In this document: positions 1 to 9,337 of the stretch, one piece after another
Layout: each line of letters starts with the position of its first letter
How positions within the stretch are numbered: the stretch's first letter is position 1
Source of the DNA: Chara braunii
Lineage: Eukaryota > Streptophyta > Charophyceae > Charales > Characeae
Direction of reading: 5' to 3'
Length of the DNA: 25,170 bases
Assembly (NCBI GenBank): GCA_003427395.1
Contig: BFEA01001196.1
Location: 12,052 to 37,221 of the forward strand
Position numbers and translations under genes: made by a program
The notes under the pieces: model-generated
What the model saw: only the letters and a program-made list of their open reading frames with translations
Told to the model about the DNA's origin: nothing
Databases searched by the model: none

Positions 1-1143
1 CGTTTAAACGCTTGAAGAAGTGGTCGTTCCTTGGGCTAGCCAATTATTATCGAAAATTCGTAAGACATTCGGAGATTGCTTAAAAAAGAAACAATATGGA
101 AGTGGGATTCAGACTGTACAGCCTCGTTTAAACGCTTGAAGAAATGTCTGATTAACTATCCGGTTCGAAAAGTCGCTGATCTTGTCGTCACAACCGACGC
201 CAGTCAGTATTGGATAGGCGTTGTACTCCAACAGGACGATGGGAATGGATACAGGCCTAATGAGAAGGTCGTTGCTTCTACGTATGAGAGAGAGTTGTTT
301 GCTCTCCGGGAAGCCCTGGATCACTGGCGACACTATCTCTTAGGGCGCCACTTCAAAGTGTACTCAGATCATGAGACACTTCGCTGGCTCAAGACGCAGG
401 CCCGGACGACACCTAAGTTGACTAGGTGGGCCGCTGAGATTGATCAATATGATTTTGAGCTGAAGCCAGTTAAGGGTAAGTATAACATTGTTGCTAATGC
501 GCTAAGTCGAAGATCTAACTTCTTCGGTGCCATTGTAACATATCTGGACGTGGGCACCGATCTACAAGAGAAAATTAGAAATGCGTATTCCACAAATCAT
601 GTTTATGGCGCAATGATTAAACGGGTACAAGAAGCGCCACAAGAGTTTCCTAACTATCGTATTACACAGGGACTGTTGTTTGAAAGGACTGATGTGCATG
701 GCAGGCTTTGTATTCCGAATGTGGAAGAGATCAACAGTTTCATCTTAGGGGAATGCCACGACAGTGAGGACCATTTCGGGTGGAAGAAGACTTACGCAAA
801 CCTTTTGCGTTCCTACACCTGGCCTCGTATGAAACCCAATTGCATTGTGTATGTGCAAGGTTGTCAAGTGTGCCAACGAAATAACAGCACCACTCAACCT
901 CCCCTTGGTCTACTGAAGCCTTTGCCGATATCAACAGGTCCAGGAGACTCTGTGTCCATTGACTTTATGGACACCAAGATAAAAAGCAGGAATGGAAAGA
1001 CGCAAGTCATGGTCATTGTGGACAAATTTAGTGAGTATGATGTCTTCGTAGCTTTACCGGCGGAAGCAAAAACAAAACTGGTAATCCGGGAGTTCTTTAA
1101 CCATTGGGTGACAAGTGAACAAAGACACAAGGTTCACAAGTGA
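1..1143 (+). pseudogene. gypsy RT thumb / RNase H / integrase N-terminal half (E1)
   Basis: The first 75 bases give the RT thumb motif SFLGLANYYRKFV, then sequence is lost and the frame resumes at LKKETIWKWD. RNase H follows with TDASQYWIG, the glutamate helix YERELFALREAL and YSDHETLRW, so its acidic residues look present. Compared with the other elements here, about nine residues are missing between GYRP and NEKV (an in-frame deletion). The integrase zinc finger is visible (CHDSEDHFG, then CQVCQR), as is the first core aspartate in SIDFMD. The frame ends after a deletion near 1105-1130 that removes the second catalytic aspartate region; the sequence encoding DTRFTSEQW resumes in another frame. 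The first 22 bases nearly duplicate 125-146. Confidence 0.88.
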
Positions 1144-2077
1144 ACAATGGCAGCAGCTAATGAACGTCTATGGCTCTAAGTTGACTATGTCTTCAGGCAG
1201 ACGTCCTGAAACTAACGGTCAGACTGAGCAAATGAACAAGATTTAGCAGCAAACACTGCGCATGTACATCCGTCCTGATCAGATCGACTGGGACGAACAT
1301 TTGCCCAAAGTTGCTAGTGCCTACAATAACTCTGTTCATCTGTCCACATGCAAGACTCCGATGGAGTTACATTTGGGATGGCGTCCGCCTAACCAGGACG
1401 GATGTAACTCCATCGGAGTCTTGCATGTGGACAGATGAACAGAGTCTTGGCGTCCGCCTAACTAGGGCGGATCAAGTGCATAAGCTTCCACTAGGAACTA
1501 GTGAATTTGCGATTCAATACCAGAAAGACATAGAAAAGGTAAAGGAAATATTGTCAAAGCACAACATCAGATGATTGAGCAGGCAAATAAGCACAGAAGA
1601 CCTTCTCAGTTTGTTGTAGGTGATCTGGTATGGGTTAAAACTAAGGAGTTTGTTCCTGAAGAGAACATCTCTCAGAAGTTGCTACCAGCCTACANAGGAC
1701 CTTGGCAGGTTCTAGATGTGATTGGCGATGTGGATGGTCCTTCGTATGTTATAGAGATTCCTCTACATCTACATACGTATCCAGTGTTCCACGCTTCGAA
1801 TCTCTTACCCTGCGTGACCAATGAACTATTTCCAAGTCACCGATCGGCAATACCTCCTAGTATGGATGGGAAGTATGAGGTGGATAAAATCGTTGCTGAA
1901 AGTACCTTTTAGACTGGACGTAGAGGCAGACCACAGTGTCAGTATAAGGTGAGGTTCGCTTATCAGGATCCAAGTGAAGATCGTTGGTTCACACGAGAAG
2001 AACTTATGGATTATGCACCTCATTTTGTGTCTACATATGAAATAACAAGAAGAGGAATCAATATTATTGACCGGTAG
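1144..2077 (+). pseudogene. gypsy integrase core end and C-terminal domain, broken (E1)
   Basis: Continues the E1 integrase in broken frames. RPETNGQTEQMNK (about 1201-1240) carries the third catalytic acidic residue. An in-frame TAG lies at 1244-1246, before QQTLRMYIRP. YNNSVHLSTCKTP runs into an inverted duplication at 1331-1443. The C-terminal domain resumes at 1571-1912 with RRPSQFVVGDLVWVKT, the GPWQVLDVIGD (GPY/F-like) block and YPVFHASNLLP. After a TAG at 1910-1912 a chromo-like tail follows (YKVRFAYQDPSEDRWFTREE), ending at TAG 2075-2077. One N at 1695 falls in the GPW block. It cannot make a working integrase. Confidence 0.85.
1331..1443. repeat. 42-bp perfect inverted repeat inside E1 integrase
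   Basis: Arms 1331-1372 and 1402-1443 are perfect reverse complements, separated by 29 bases. The bases just before the right arm (about 1379-1401) are repeated almost exactly just after it (about 1448-1470, key words GGCGTCCGCCTAA and GCGGAT). The arrangement forward arm, spacer, inverted arm, spacer copy is the footprint of a fold-back template switch. Confidence 0.97.
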
Positions 2078-2339
2078 AGAATTTCTCAGAGCACTTCGAA
2101 ACTAGGCCGACGAGAGTAAAAGGGCCTTTACCCGATTCAGATCCTGTTTGAGAAATGCAGCATAGAGGGGTCACTCGCCCAGGACGCCAACTCGTGAAAA
2201 GCAGATCAATAGGCATGTTCTCTAGGTCAAAAGTCACATCTTAACTAAAGTAAAAGTCAATGCTAAAGGTCACAGTTGTGCCCCTGGACGAACAGTTGTA
2301 ATATTCAGATATGGGAGTCACATCTGTTCATCCAGGGGG
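2078..2339 (+). other. E1 3' untranslated tail, no gene seen
   Basis: About 260 bases after the E1 terminal stop. It contains short words of the kind AAAAGTC and AAGGTCAC, and a purine run (CCAGGGGG, ending 2339) directly before a TG dinucleotide, which could be a polypurine tract. Nothing else is recognised. Confidence 0.35.
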
Positions 2340-3293
2340 TGTGCAAGTCATGTATGTTCGAGCAGTAGATGTGTCTGTTCGTGCAGTATGTGTGTCTGTT
2401 CGAACAGTAGATGTGTTTGTTCGTGCAGTATGTGTGTCTATTCGAACAGTAGATGTGTCTGTTCGTGCAGTATGTGTGTTTGTTCAAAGGAAGTCCAAAG
2501 GATAAAGTCCCAGTCAAGATTCGAGTCAGAGGGAGAGTCTAAATTTAGGCATCAAGTCCAAAATTCAGGCCAGATGGCCGCCGCAGCAGCAGACCCTGAA
2601 GGGAAAGTACTGGGTACACACCATGCAGAGGTCTGGGTCTGAAGAAGGCCCAAAGGTGCCAATGCAAACCTCGCAAAGGGAGGCCAGCAGTATGAAGAAG
2701 CAGGCCAGCCTCCCTTGAGGACAGATCCCAATGGCATTCTGGCGTGGAAGTGCTGAAGGCACTTGTGCGCTGGCTGGCTGGGTGAGCGCTGGCAGGAGAA
2801 GCTGCGCTAAGAGAAGAAGAAGGCTGGCCGTTGGTTTGCAAGTAGCAGCCATAGCTGCCCCAACTAGTTAGAGGGTTAGTAGTTAGTCTTCAGTGAGTAG
2901 CATTCAAAGTAGATTCTCGTAGAAGGAGTGTGCATGCATGATGAGAGAAGAGAACTGAAATAGAGATCTTGAGGGAGAGAGAGAGAGAAGGGGCAGGTGT
3001 ACGATGTTGGCTATGGTGGAAACATACTTGTTCTGCGTTTAACTTGTTGCTGAGAGGTGGCGCTGGTTGAGCAAGGCCCCACATTGCAGTTGTATGAGAG
3101 GGAGAGGCATATCACACTGTTGATTCTTGAACTCGAGATACTCTTATAATGTGTTGGAGATAATATAAGTTACGACTTGGTTCACATCTCATCCCTACTT
3201 TGTGCCGTGTGATGGTTCATAACCTGTGTGATTGGTAACGTGGCATGAGTTGTGATACACTCTGGCAAGTTGTGGACAGTCAAGTCCCTTGCA
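2340..3293 (+). other. possible LTR of E1, no coding content
   Basis: The stretch begins TGTGCAAG directly after a G-run and ends CTTGCAC at 3288-3294, so its ends are near-inverted repeats with TG and CA. Its right limit coincides with the point where a sequence shared with 12038-12141 begins, so 3293/3294 is a real junction. Inside are a 21-bp tandem array, a short inverted repeat (2676-2684 with 2708-2716) and a GA microsatellite near 2970-2990. No second LTR copy is in the window to confirm it, and ORFs here look like chance. Confidence 0.35.
2364..2489. repeat. six-unit 21-bp tandem repeat, alternating as 42-bp dimers
   Basis: Units start at 2364, 2385, 2406, 2427, 2448 and 2469. Two variants alternate: one starting AGTAGATGTG and ending TTCGTGC, the other starting AGTATGTGTG and ending TTCGAAC. 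The array is therefore three copies of a 42-bp dimer. Because 21 is a multiple of 3 and the unit lacks stops, long repetitive ORFs open on both strands; these are by-products rather than genes. Confidence 0.95.
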
Positions 3294-3369
3294 CCAAAAA
3301 TGGCCTGTAGGACTCGGTCGAGCCTGCCTTCACTTAGGGCGGCCGACTGTGCTGGCCTTGTGCCTCACA
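3294..3369 (-). repeat. truncated LTR start of E2 (3' LTR remnant)
   Basis: In the minus direction the purine run GGAGGAGGGA is followed by TGTGAGGCACAAGGCC at 3369, which looks like a polypurine tract and LTR start just 37 bases beyond the integrase stop. The block matches 12038-12141 closely (shared word GGTCGAGCCTGCCTTCACTT), except that the right copy has 28 extra bases between GACTGTGCT and GGCCTTGTGCCTC. Homology stops abruptly at 3294. Confidence 0.6.
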
Positions 3370-3405
3370 TTCCCTCCTCCATACTTCGCTAGTCCTCTGA
3401 GAAGT

Positions 3406-4797
3406 TCAGTCTTCAATAATCTGGCGCTTGGCCACAGCCTGAGGAGCGGTCTGCATCAATTCCTCCCTAATAAACCATCGATCCTCCTTTGGATCAGTGT
3501 GATGTCTGAACCGAACCCGATACTGCAGCTTCGGTTCCGGAGGACGTCCTCGGCCTGTCGGTCTTGGAACTGGCATTTCCTTGTGGTCAACGATGTCGTC
3601 GATGTCGACCTCTCCATCCATGGTTGGGGGCAGCATTGCGCGACGAGAGGGAAACTGATCTGTTTCCCTGAAAGGTGTGAGTTTGGAAGCGTGAAACACA
3701 AGGTAAATACGTAAGTGACCAGGGATGCGAATAACATATGACGACCCATCCGGTTCATCCCCAACAACATCTAGGACCTCCCATGGTCCAAAGTACTGTG
3801 GCATGAGCTTGCGGGAGATCTCGTGCTCCTGTCTCAGTTCTGAGGACTTAACCCAGACTCTCTCCCCTACCTGAAATGTAGATGGGAGGCGGTGCTTGTT
3901 CTGATAGTCTATCATCGTCGCCTGTGCCTTGTGCATCTGTTCAATAGCCTGCTGCATCAGACACTCATATCGATAAGCGAACTCTAAGGTTCCTGGTGCA
4001 GCAGAAGGCTGGTTCTCAGGTAGTAGGAAATCCAAGGGCAGTCTAGGCTTAAAGGTCAGTAGCAGGCTGTTCGGGCTCACTCCCGTTGCGCTGTGCACCG
4101 CGTTGTTGTACAGGCTGGCGATGAGAGCAAGTTTCTCATTCGAGTCTACCTGATTTGGCTTGATGTGATGCCTCAGCAGGTGTTGTACGGCACGGTTCAA
4201 CAACTCTGCTTACCCATTCGCCTCTGGATGGTTCCCTGATGTCATCTGCAATTGTGTTCCCTGTTCTGCAGCTGCGGCTTTCCACAGTTCACTAGTAAAT
4301 CGTACATCAAGGTCACTAACTATAGATTTTGGCAGTCCAAAATCTCTTACCCAGTTCTCTTTGAACAGTTTAATCACATACTCAGTCTTAGTTGTCGCAG
4401 GGATTGCGACCAACCTAGCGTACTTACTAAACCAATCCACAATGACATAGATGTAGCGCATTCCACTCTTGCTGGTGACCAGTGTATCCATGAAGTCCAT
4501 GGACAGGCTCTCACCAGGCCTTTCCGGAATAGGAAGGGGCTTCAGAAGCCCAAGAGGAACCTGTGTTCGTGGCTTATCCCTCTGACAAACCTGACAAGTC
4601 TCCACGTACAGCTGGGCGACTTTCATCATCGTGGGCCACCAGAACCTCTGCAACAAATTGGCTGCAGTCTTTTTGTAGCCAAAATGTCCGATGGCATCAT
4701 AACATTCTCCCAAAAATAAACCACCCAAAGACTCCCAATTAAGTACAAACAAACGTTTATTCCCGGCCTTTTCAAGAAACAGTAGGTCGTTGACCAA
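3406..4797 (-). pseudogene. gypsy integrase (E2), one in-frame TAA
   Basis: The integrase inserts cDNA into the chromosome. The zinc-finger region reads ECYDAIGHFG then CQVCQRD; the first His is replaced by Tyr, so the HHCC site is damaged. The core keeps the D-D-E pattern: SMDFMDT, VSDLDVRF and HPEANG. A TAA at 4210-4212 directly after PEANG interrupts it where other gypsy integrases normally have Gln; the same frame continues to 3406. The C-terminal half has YNNAVHSATGVSP, WVKSSEL, the GPWEVLDVVGD block, FHASKL and a chromo-like tail (YRVRFRHHTDPKEDRWFIRE). It ends at a TGA. Apart from the TAA this is the longest well-preserved part of E2. Confidence 0.9.
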
Positions 4798-5384
4798 CTA
4801 ATACTCGACTGAAGTCAGCTTGTCCTTCGCCTCGAGTCTGCATATGATCTCGACCATGAACTGATCCTCGCGATAGGCTTCCACCAAAGAGCGAGTGACA
4901 TCGTCCAAAAGCCCGAACTCAGTGATCAGCGCACCAGAGAAATCAGGCCTACGCGAAAAGGCATCAACAACTTTGTTGCACTCCCCTTTCAGATATTGCG
5001 GTTCGAAGTCATACTGTTCAAAGTCATATTGTTCAATGACTTCGATCCAGCGCTTACATGCATCGAAGAGTACCGGCTGGGTTCTCATCCATTTCAGGGT
5101 CCGATGATCAGTCCTGACGATGAAGAACCTCCCAAGGAGATAATGTCTCCAATGGCTAAGTGCCTTATAAATTGCATAGAGCTCCTTCTCGTAGGTGGAC
5201 TTAGCCAACTTATGAGACGGCATCTTTTTGGACATGTACTCGACTGGCCTCAACTTTGGCCCCTCCTACTGCGCAAGCACGACGCCTATGCCATATTGGC
5301 CAGCATCCGTGGTTACTATAAACGACTTATAAGGATCGGGAAGTTTCAAGACCTCGTGGTGTGTCAACGCATGCTTAAATGTCT
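4798..5384 (-). pseudogene. gypsy RNase H domain (E2)
   Basis: RNase H removes the RNA strand during cDNA synthesis. FIVTTDAGQYGIGVVLAQ is readable just upstream of 5268, then a TAG at 5266-5268, then RPVEYMSKKMPSHKLAKSTY, EKELYAIYKALSHWRHYLLG and VRTDHRTLKW, so the three acidic positions are there. A one-base loss near 5370 separates it from the RT thumb (AAFRHL / KHALTHHEV). A 15-base tandem duplication (5001-5030) repeats the residues EQYDF. The frame ends at a TAG (4798-4800) before LVNDLLFLEK, and the same frame continues into integrase. Confidence 0.87.
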
Positions 5385-6526
5385 GAAAGCAGCCTCACAC
5401 CTGTCTATCCAATCCCAAGGGGTGTCAAGGCGGGTCAGGTCCGTCAAAGGTGCAGCCACCATACTATAGTTTTTGACGAAGCTTCGGTAGTAGCCGGTCA
5501 TCCCTAAGAAGGACCTCATCTTAGTCACAGACTGAGAACGCGACCAATCACGAATGCTGGCCACCTTCACGTCATCGGGCTTCAATCCCTCTGCGAAAAT
5601 CTCATGACCCAAGTACAAGATACGGGTGCGGCCAAACTCGCGCTTCTCGCCGTTGATCTTGAACTTGTGCTGCCCGAGGAGACTCATAACTTTGTCTTAG
5701 TGGGCTACATGCTCCTCGACAGTCCTACTCAAGCTAAGTATGTCATCAAGGTACGCGATGACAAACTAGTCCAGGTAGTTATGAACGATCATGTTCATCG
5801 CGTGCTGAAAGGTGCCAGGAGCATTGCAAAGGCCGAAAGGCATCACCACAAGCTCGTACATACCGTACCTGGTGTGAAATGCGGTTTTGTGTTGATCCTC
5901 GGGCCGTATTGCAATCTGATGGTACCCGGACTTCAGATCAATCTTACTATAAAGTACCGACACCCTTGCACTCGGTCCAGCAAGTCGTCGATGCGTGGTA
6001 GGGGCTCTTGGCTCTTGACAGTGATGGCATTGAGGCCCCTATAATCAATGCACATCCTCAGAGTCCCCCCCTTCTTTGGTACGAATAAGACTTGAGATCC
6101 ATAAGGGGAGACACTCGGTTGGATCCAACCCTTTTCTATGAGTTCCTTGAGTTGCCGGCGAAGCCCATCAAGCGTGCCTGGAGACATCCGATAGATCCTA
6201 CCCTTCAGGATGCTGGACCCTGAGATAATCTCTATCGTGTGGACGACCTCTTTCTCGACAACCCCTTTCGACTCTTCAAATAGATCAGGGTATTTAGCGA
6301 CTACTCCCTCTATCTCCAGCGACATTTTCACCGGCTCGCCTGCTGCACAGACATAGACTAGATACATACCCTCCTCCGAATTTCGCTTATAATAGTTGTA
6401 AAACGCGGCTGCACACATGCAACCATAGGACTCGATCAAACTACCAGCTTTAAACGTAAGTAATCTGGCGGTCCCCCCAAGTGTGCGTGACCACTTTTCG
6501 GTCCCAGTCAAACTGGGGCTGCGCAA
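5364..6526 (-). pseudogene. gypsy reverse transcriptase (E2)
   Basis: RT copies the genomic RNA. The N-terminal part has [36 protein letters not shown] and [11 protein letters not shown] two-base insertion near 5943 breaks the frame; [24 protein letters not shown] and VMPFGLCNAPGTFQ follow. The catalytic YLDD is encoded at 5742-5753 and is intact at the residue level. It is flanked by a TAG (5766-5768, before FVIAYLDD) and a TAA (5697-5699, before DKVMSLL). The thumb reads LYLGHEIFAEGLKPDDVK and MRSFLGMTGYYRSFVKNYS. Overlap with the protease frame at 6450-6526 reflects a one-base slip in a six-base G run (C run on +). Confidence 0.92.
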
Positions 6527-6926
6527 CCGAGAGGTAGTACATACCTAACAAGATATCCATAGGGAGATCATCACTGACTAGGAACGAGATGCGATGTCTC
6601 AGTTCCCCTCCCGCGTACGGGAAACAACACTCAACATCCTGAAGGTAGTCATGGACTACCATGCGCTGTTTGTTGGCACAACTCGACTCCACCGGTCGAC
6701 TCAGGCACTGCACCTGCCCCTATAAGCGCAGTCTCTCAACGCACGAGAGACTAATAAAGTTCCGAGTCGAGCAAGTGTCATAATAGGCCCCGCCCTTACG
6801 GCCACCGATGACTACCTCGCCGACGAACATCTCACTCTTAGGGGTTTTAGCCAGTGCTGTCCAAGAAGCTAGCGCGTCTGATTTGGACCACTCCTCTAGC
6901 TCCTCTAAAGACTCAAACACATTCAT
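6450..6926 (-). pseudogene. gypsy aspartic protease region (E2), DTC motif
   Basis: The retropepsin-like protease would cut Gag-Pol. EMFVGEVVIGGRKGGAYYDT leads to DTCSTRNFIS at about 6779-6750, where the family norm is D-T/S-G. After VERLRL an in-frame TAG (6720-6722) is followed by VQCLSRPVES, MVVHDYLQDVE and the second-half signature [11 protein letters not shown] (typically D-x-L-x-G-M). The region 22249-22530 has the same DTC and the same TAG at the same distance. The segment between gag and protease (6927-7050) is out of frame. Confidence 0.82.
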
Positions 6927-7050
6927 TGAGCAAAGGCTCGATGGGTCTAAATGTGTTTGGGGATGACAATGGAGTCAGTAGCTTGGGCCATCTCTCGAGA
7001 TGGTGAGGGTGTGTCCACCACCTCGACCCTAGCAGGAACAACTACTATTC

Positions 7051-9023
7051 CTACTGGCCCGACGTGTTTCCCGAAGCAGTGCCAAAACTGTTGGCCACGT
7101 TGCTACCTACGGAAGCGGAGGATCCCAACGCCTGCCCCATCGTAGGCGGGATCTTCTTGGTCACCTTTTTATTACGGCACTTGAACTGATTATGGCCATA
7201 TTGGCCACAACGGATACAAGCCTGCTGGGTGTACCGGTCCCTCCACACGTCCTCTGTTAGACCCACTTTCTCCCATGGAGGAGCGTTGGGGTCAACTTTA
7301 CTCCTAGACCGGGAGCCTCCACGACGTCTACTGGTCGCCTTACCTTTTTGTACTGAGGCAGCGACTACTCCACCCCCTGAAGTTTCTACGCCGCCTGCCT
7401 CTGGACCTACTCCCGCCTGGAAGTCGTCTTCCAACTCGATGGTTGAACCATCGTTGTCGACGAACATAATGCGGCCCTTCGCCTTCCAGTTGGGAGGCAA
7501 TGACTTTTTCCTACCATCTGTGGTGGGTGTTTGTCCATGCCCTATCTTTGCCTCTAGGTCTAGGGCCTTCTTGCTAAACGAGGGGAAGTTGTGCATGTTG
7601 ATGTTGGCCTCACCTGCCAACTTATTCCTGAGAAGCATAGGAAAACATCTCAGGTAGGAGGTGAGTAAAACTTGGGGCCATAGCGCACCCCAGGGACACA
7701 GATCAAACGCTCAACTGCGTTTGATGGCTTCTCTTACTGACTTGAACTGTCTATGGTTCAGAGTCGGGATCGCGTCAGTGGCCTTTTAGGCCTCCTGAGG
7801 ATCATGCCAGCTTTCTTCCACCAACTTAAGGAAGTCATCCAAATTCTGGTTGACCGCCCAAGCGTGGAAGTCATGACCGTATCCCTGTAACTGCACCAAA
7901 CGATTCAACCATCTTGCTGCACTCCCCTCTAAATAGGAGGCAGCCACAAGCACTTTCTAGTGCGGCAAGGTTAGTTTACACTTTAAATACACTGACACTG
8001 ACCTCAACCATGTGTCGAGGTCTTCACCCCTCTTGTCCCCTGAAAAAGGTTTGGGAGAGGCGATGGCAGTCTTTGGAACCCACTGAGTTTGTCTCGGTAC
8101 CTGCACCATTCCGGGTTGTGGACCCTGAGGCGCAGGCTGCTGCACTAGCTGCTGCTGGGGCTATGTACCCTGCGGCTGTGCAGGCTGCGAGACAACAGGC
8201 TGCCCGCTTACGGCAACCTGCGACGGAGGTTGGGAAAACACTGTCTGTACAGGAACTTGTACACTAGGACCTGCTGAGAACCCTCCTGTCAAGGGCATGC
8301 GTAGGGAAGCGGCTTGAACCGATGCTGGAGTGACATATAAGGATACCCCAATCACCGGCGGGACAAACGGAGGAGGTTGTACAACGGGCCAGGCACCAGG
8401 CCCGGACGATAATGGACTTGTCTGCGCTCGCCCGACCAGAACGGCCAAACTCTGCTGAATATCCTGAAGGAGGGTCATGTGGTGGTCCTGCATTTCTACT
8501 ACGCCTAGCAGAACTGTCCCAACATCCTCACATCTGCATCCATGTGCGTCAGGTCCATTCCCTCTAACTCACTAACGTCCGTTTGCCTCCGTTGCATCCT
8601 GGCTCTTCTTCTAATCATCTTCTCTTTCTTTGCCTTAATCTCTCCTAACGCCTGTTGTAGCTGTGCCTCGTGAATTGCTGCTCGCTGTATGGCGATCTCC
8701 TTGGGGGTCAACACTATAGGCTGGCTTGCCATCACGCCAGTGGACTGACTTATGGTTTGTGCGACCGTAGATCCTACAGAACCTGAACTACTAACTTGAG
8801 AGCTCTGCCACGCGGCAAATGCCATGGCTGCTAAGGTAGCGGCCTCACTTGCGAATGCTCTGCTTGCCTCTGCAGCCCTAACCCTCCGATGTTGCTGCTG
8901 TCTCTCCCTCTGCTGGCGGAACACGTGTTTGTTGCCCTCTGGTCCTCATGCCAAGTGGGCTATCAGGCGTCTCGTTGATCGCAGTATCCGGTCGTCCTCT
9001 CTAGGTTCCTTCACGTCGCTCAT
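7051..9023 (-). pseudogene. gypsy gag (E2), multiply interrupted
   Basis: Gag forms the particle and binds RNA. I take the ATG at 9021-9023 (MSDVKEPRED) as the start because it is in frame with the long reading frame behind it; a TGA at 8946-8948 interrupts early. Next come an Arg/Gln/Ala-rich, probably coiled-coil N region, a frameshift near 8510, a Pro/Gln/Val-rich linker, the capsid region (KPFSGDKRGEDLDTWLRSV, VLVAASYLEGSAARWLN, KATDAIPTLN) and SFSKKALDLEAKIG. A CCHC zinc knuckle (CIRCGQYGHNQFKC) lies at 7177-7218. In-frame TAG/TAA at 8161-8163, 7957-7959 and 7786-7788, plus a slip near 7690, make it non-functional. Confidence 0.85.
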
Positions 9024-9090
9024 AGGCTACAACACTGTACACTGCCTACACTAGGTCACTCTTGATGCCTGCCGCAGCATAATGTACAGA

Positions 9091-9337
9091 CTGATTTAAA
9101 ATAAATAAAATAAATAATCGGTGGTTGTGTCAGAGACTCAAAGACAAAACATTTGGGTATCTGTTCAGATTCCTACAAACGAAACTACTTGACTTTGACT
9201 AGTTCGCAAACAGAAAGCACAATGAACAAAGAACAGTTCTAACTATGTTGTCTGTCAGTGGTAATGGTTGTACATCTAACCAATCAAAATAAAAAATAGA
9301 ATCATTTGTTGGTTCTGTTTGCAAAATGGGATCTTAC
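9091..9337 (-). other. probable 247-nt leader intron of E2
   Basis: On the minus strand a donor CGG|GTAAGA at 9337 and an acceptor with T-rich tract ending AAATCAG at 9091 enclose 247 bases that are much more A/T-rich than their flanks. A CTGAC word suitable as a branch point lies about 40 bases before the acceptor. The gag ATG at 9023 is 68 bases downstream of the acceptor. No transcript evidence is available here. Confidence 0.5.

Larger units (their letters stand above)
1..2077 (+). mobile_element. E1: 3' part of a Ty3/gypsy retrotransposon pol
   Basis: A degenerate pol remnant read on the + strand. In order it holds the end of the RT thumb (FLGLANYYRKFV at about 29-64), RNase H, the integrase zinc finger, part of the integrase core and an integrase C-terminal domain with a chromo-like tail. 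It enters the window already truncated, so gag, protease and the RT palm are absent. Reading frame is lost at about 1110, 1244, 1331-1450 and 1910. It differs clearly in sequence from the two other gypsy elements here, so it is a separate family or subfamily. Confidence 0.9.

Noticed and set aside
2305-2642. Cys/Val-rich and Tyr/Cys-rich ORFs on both strands
   Set aside because: They are the reading frames of a stop-free 21-bp tandem repeat, with no independent sign of coding.
2545-2852. Three overlapping minus-strand ORFs of about 60-98 codons
   Set aside because: Leu/Pro/Ser-rich frames in GC-rich DNA with no motif; they shadow one another and sit in a possible LTR.
3289-3714. 141-codon + strand ORF
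   Set aside because: Antisense to the well-supported E2 integrase C-terminal domain.
4210-8163. Claim that the host uses a non-standard genetic code
   Set aside because: TAR-at-Gln bias is confined to E2; E1 and E3 stops also fall at Leu, Trp and other positions, and E2 carries frameshifts and a TGA. Reported only as a hypothesis to test.
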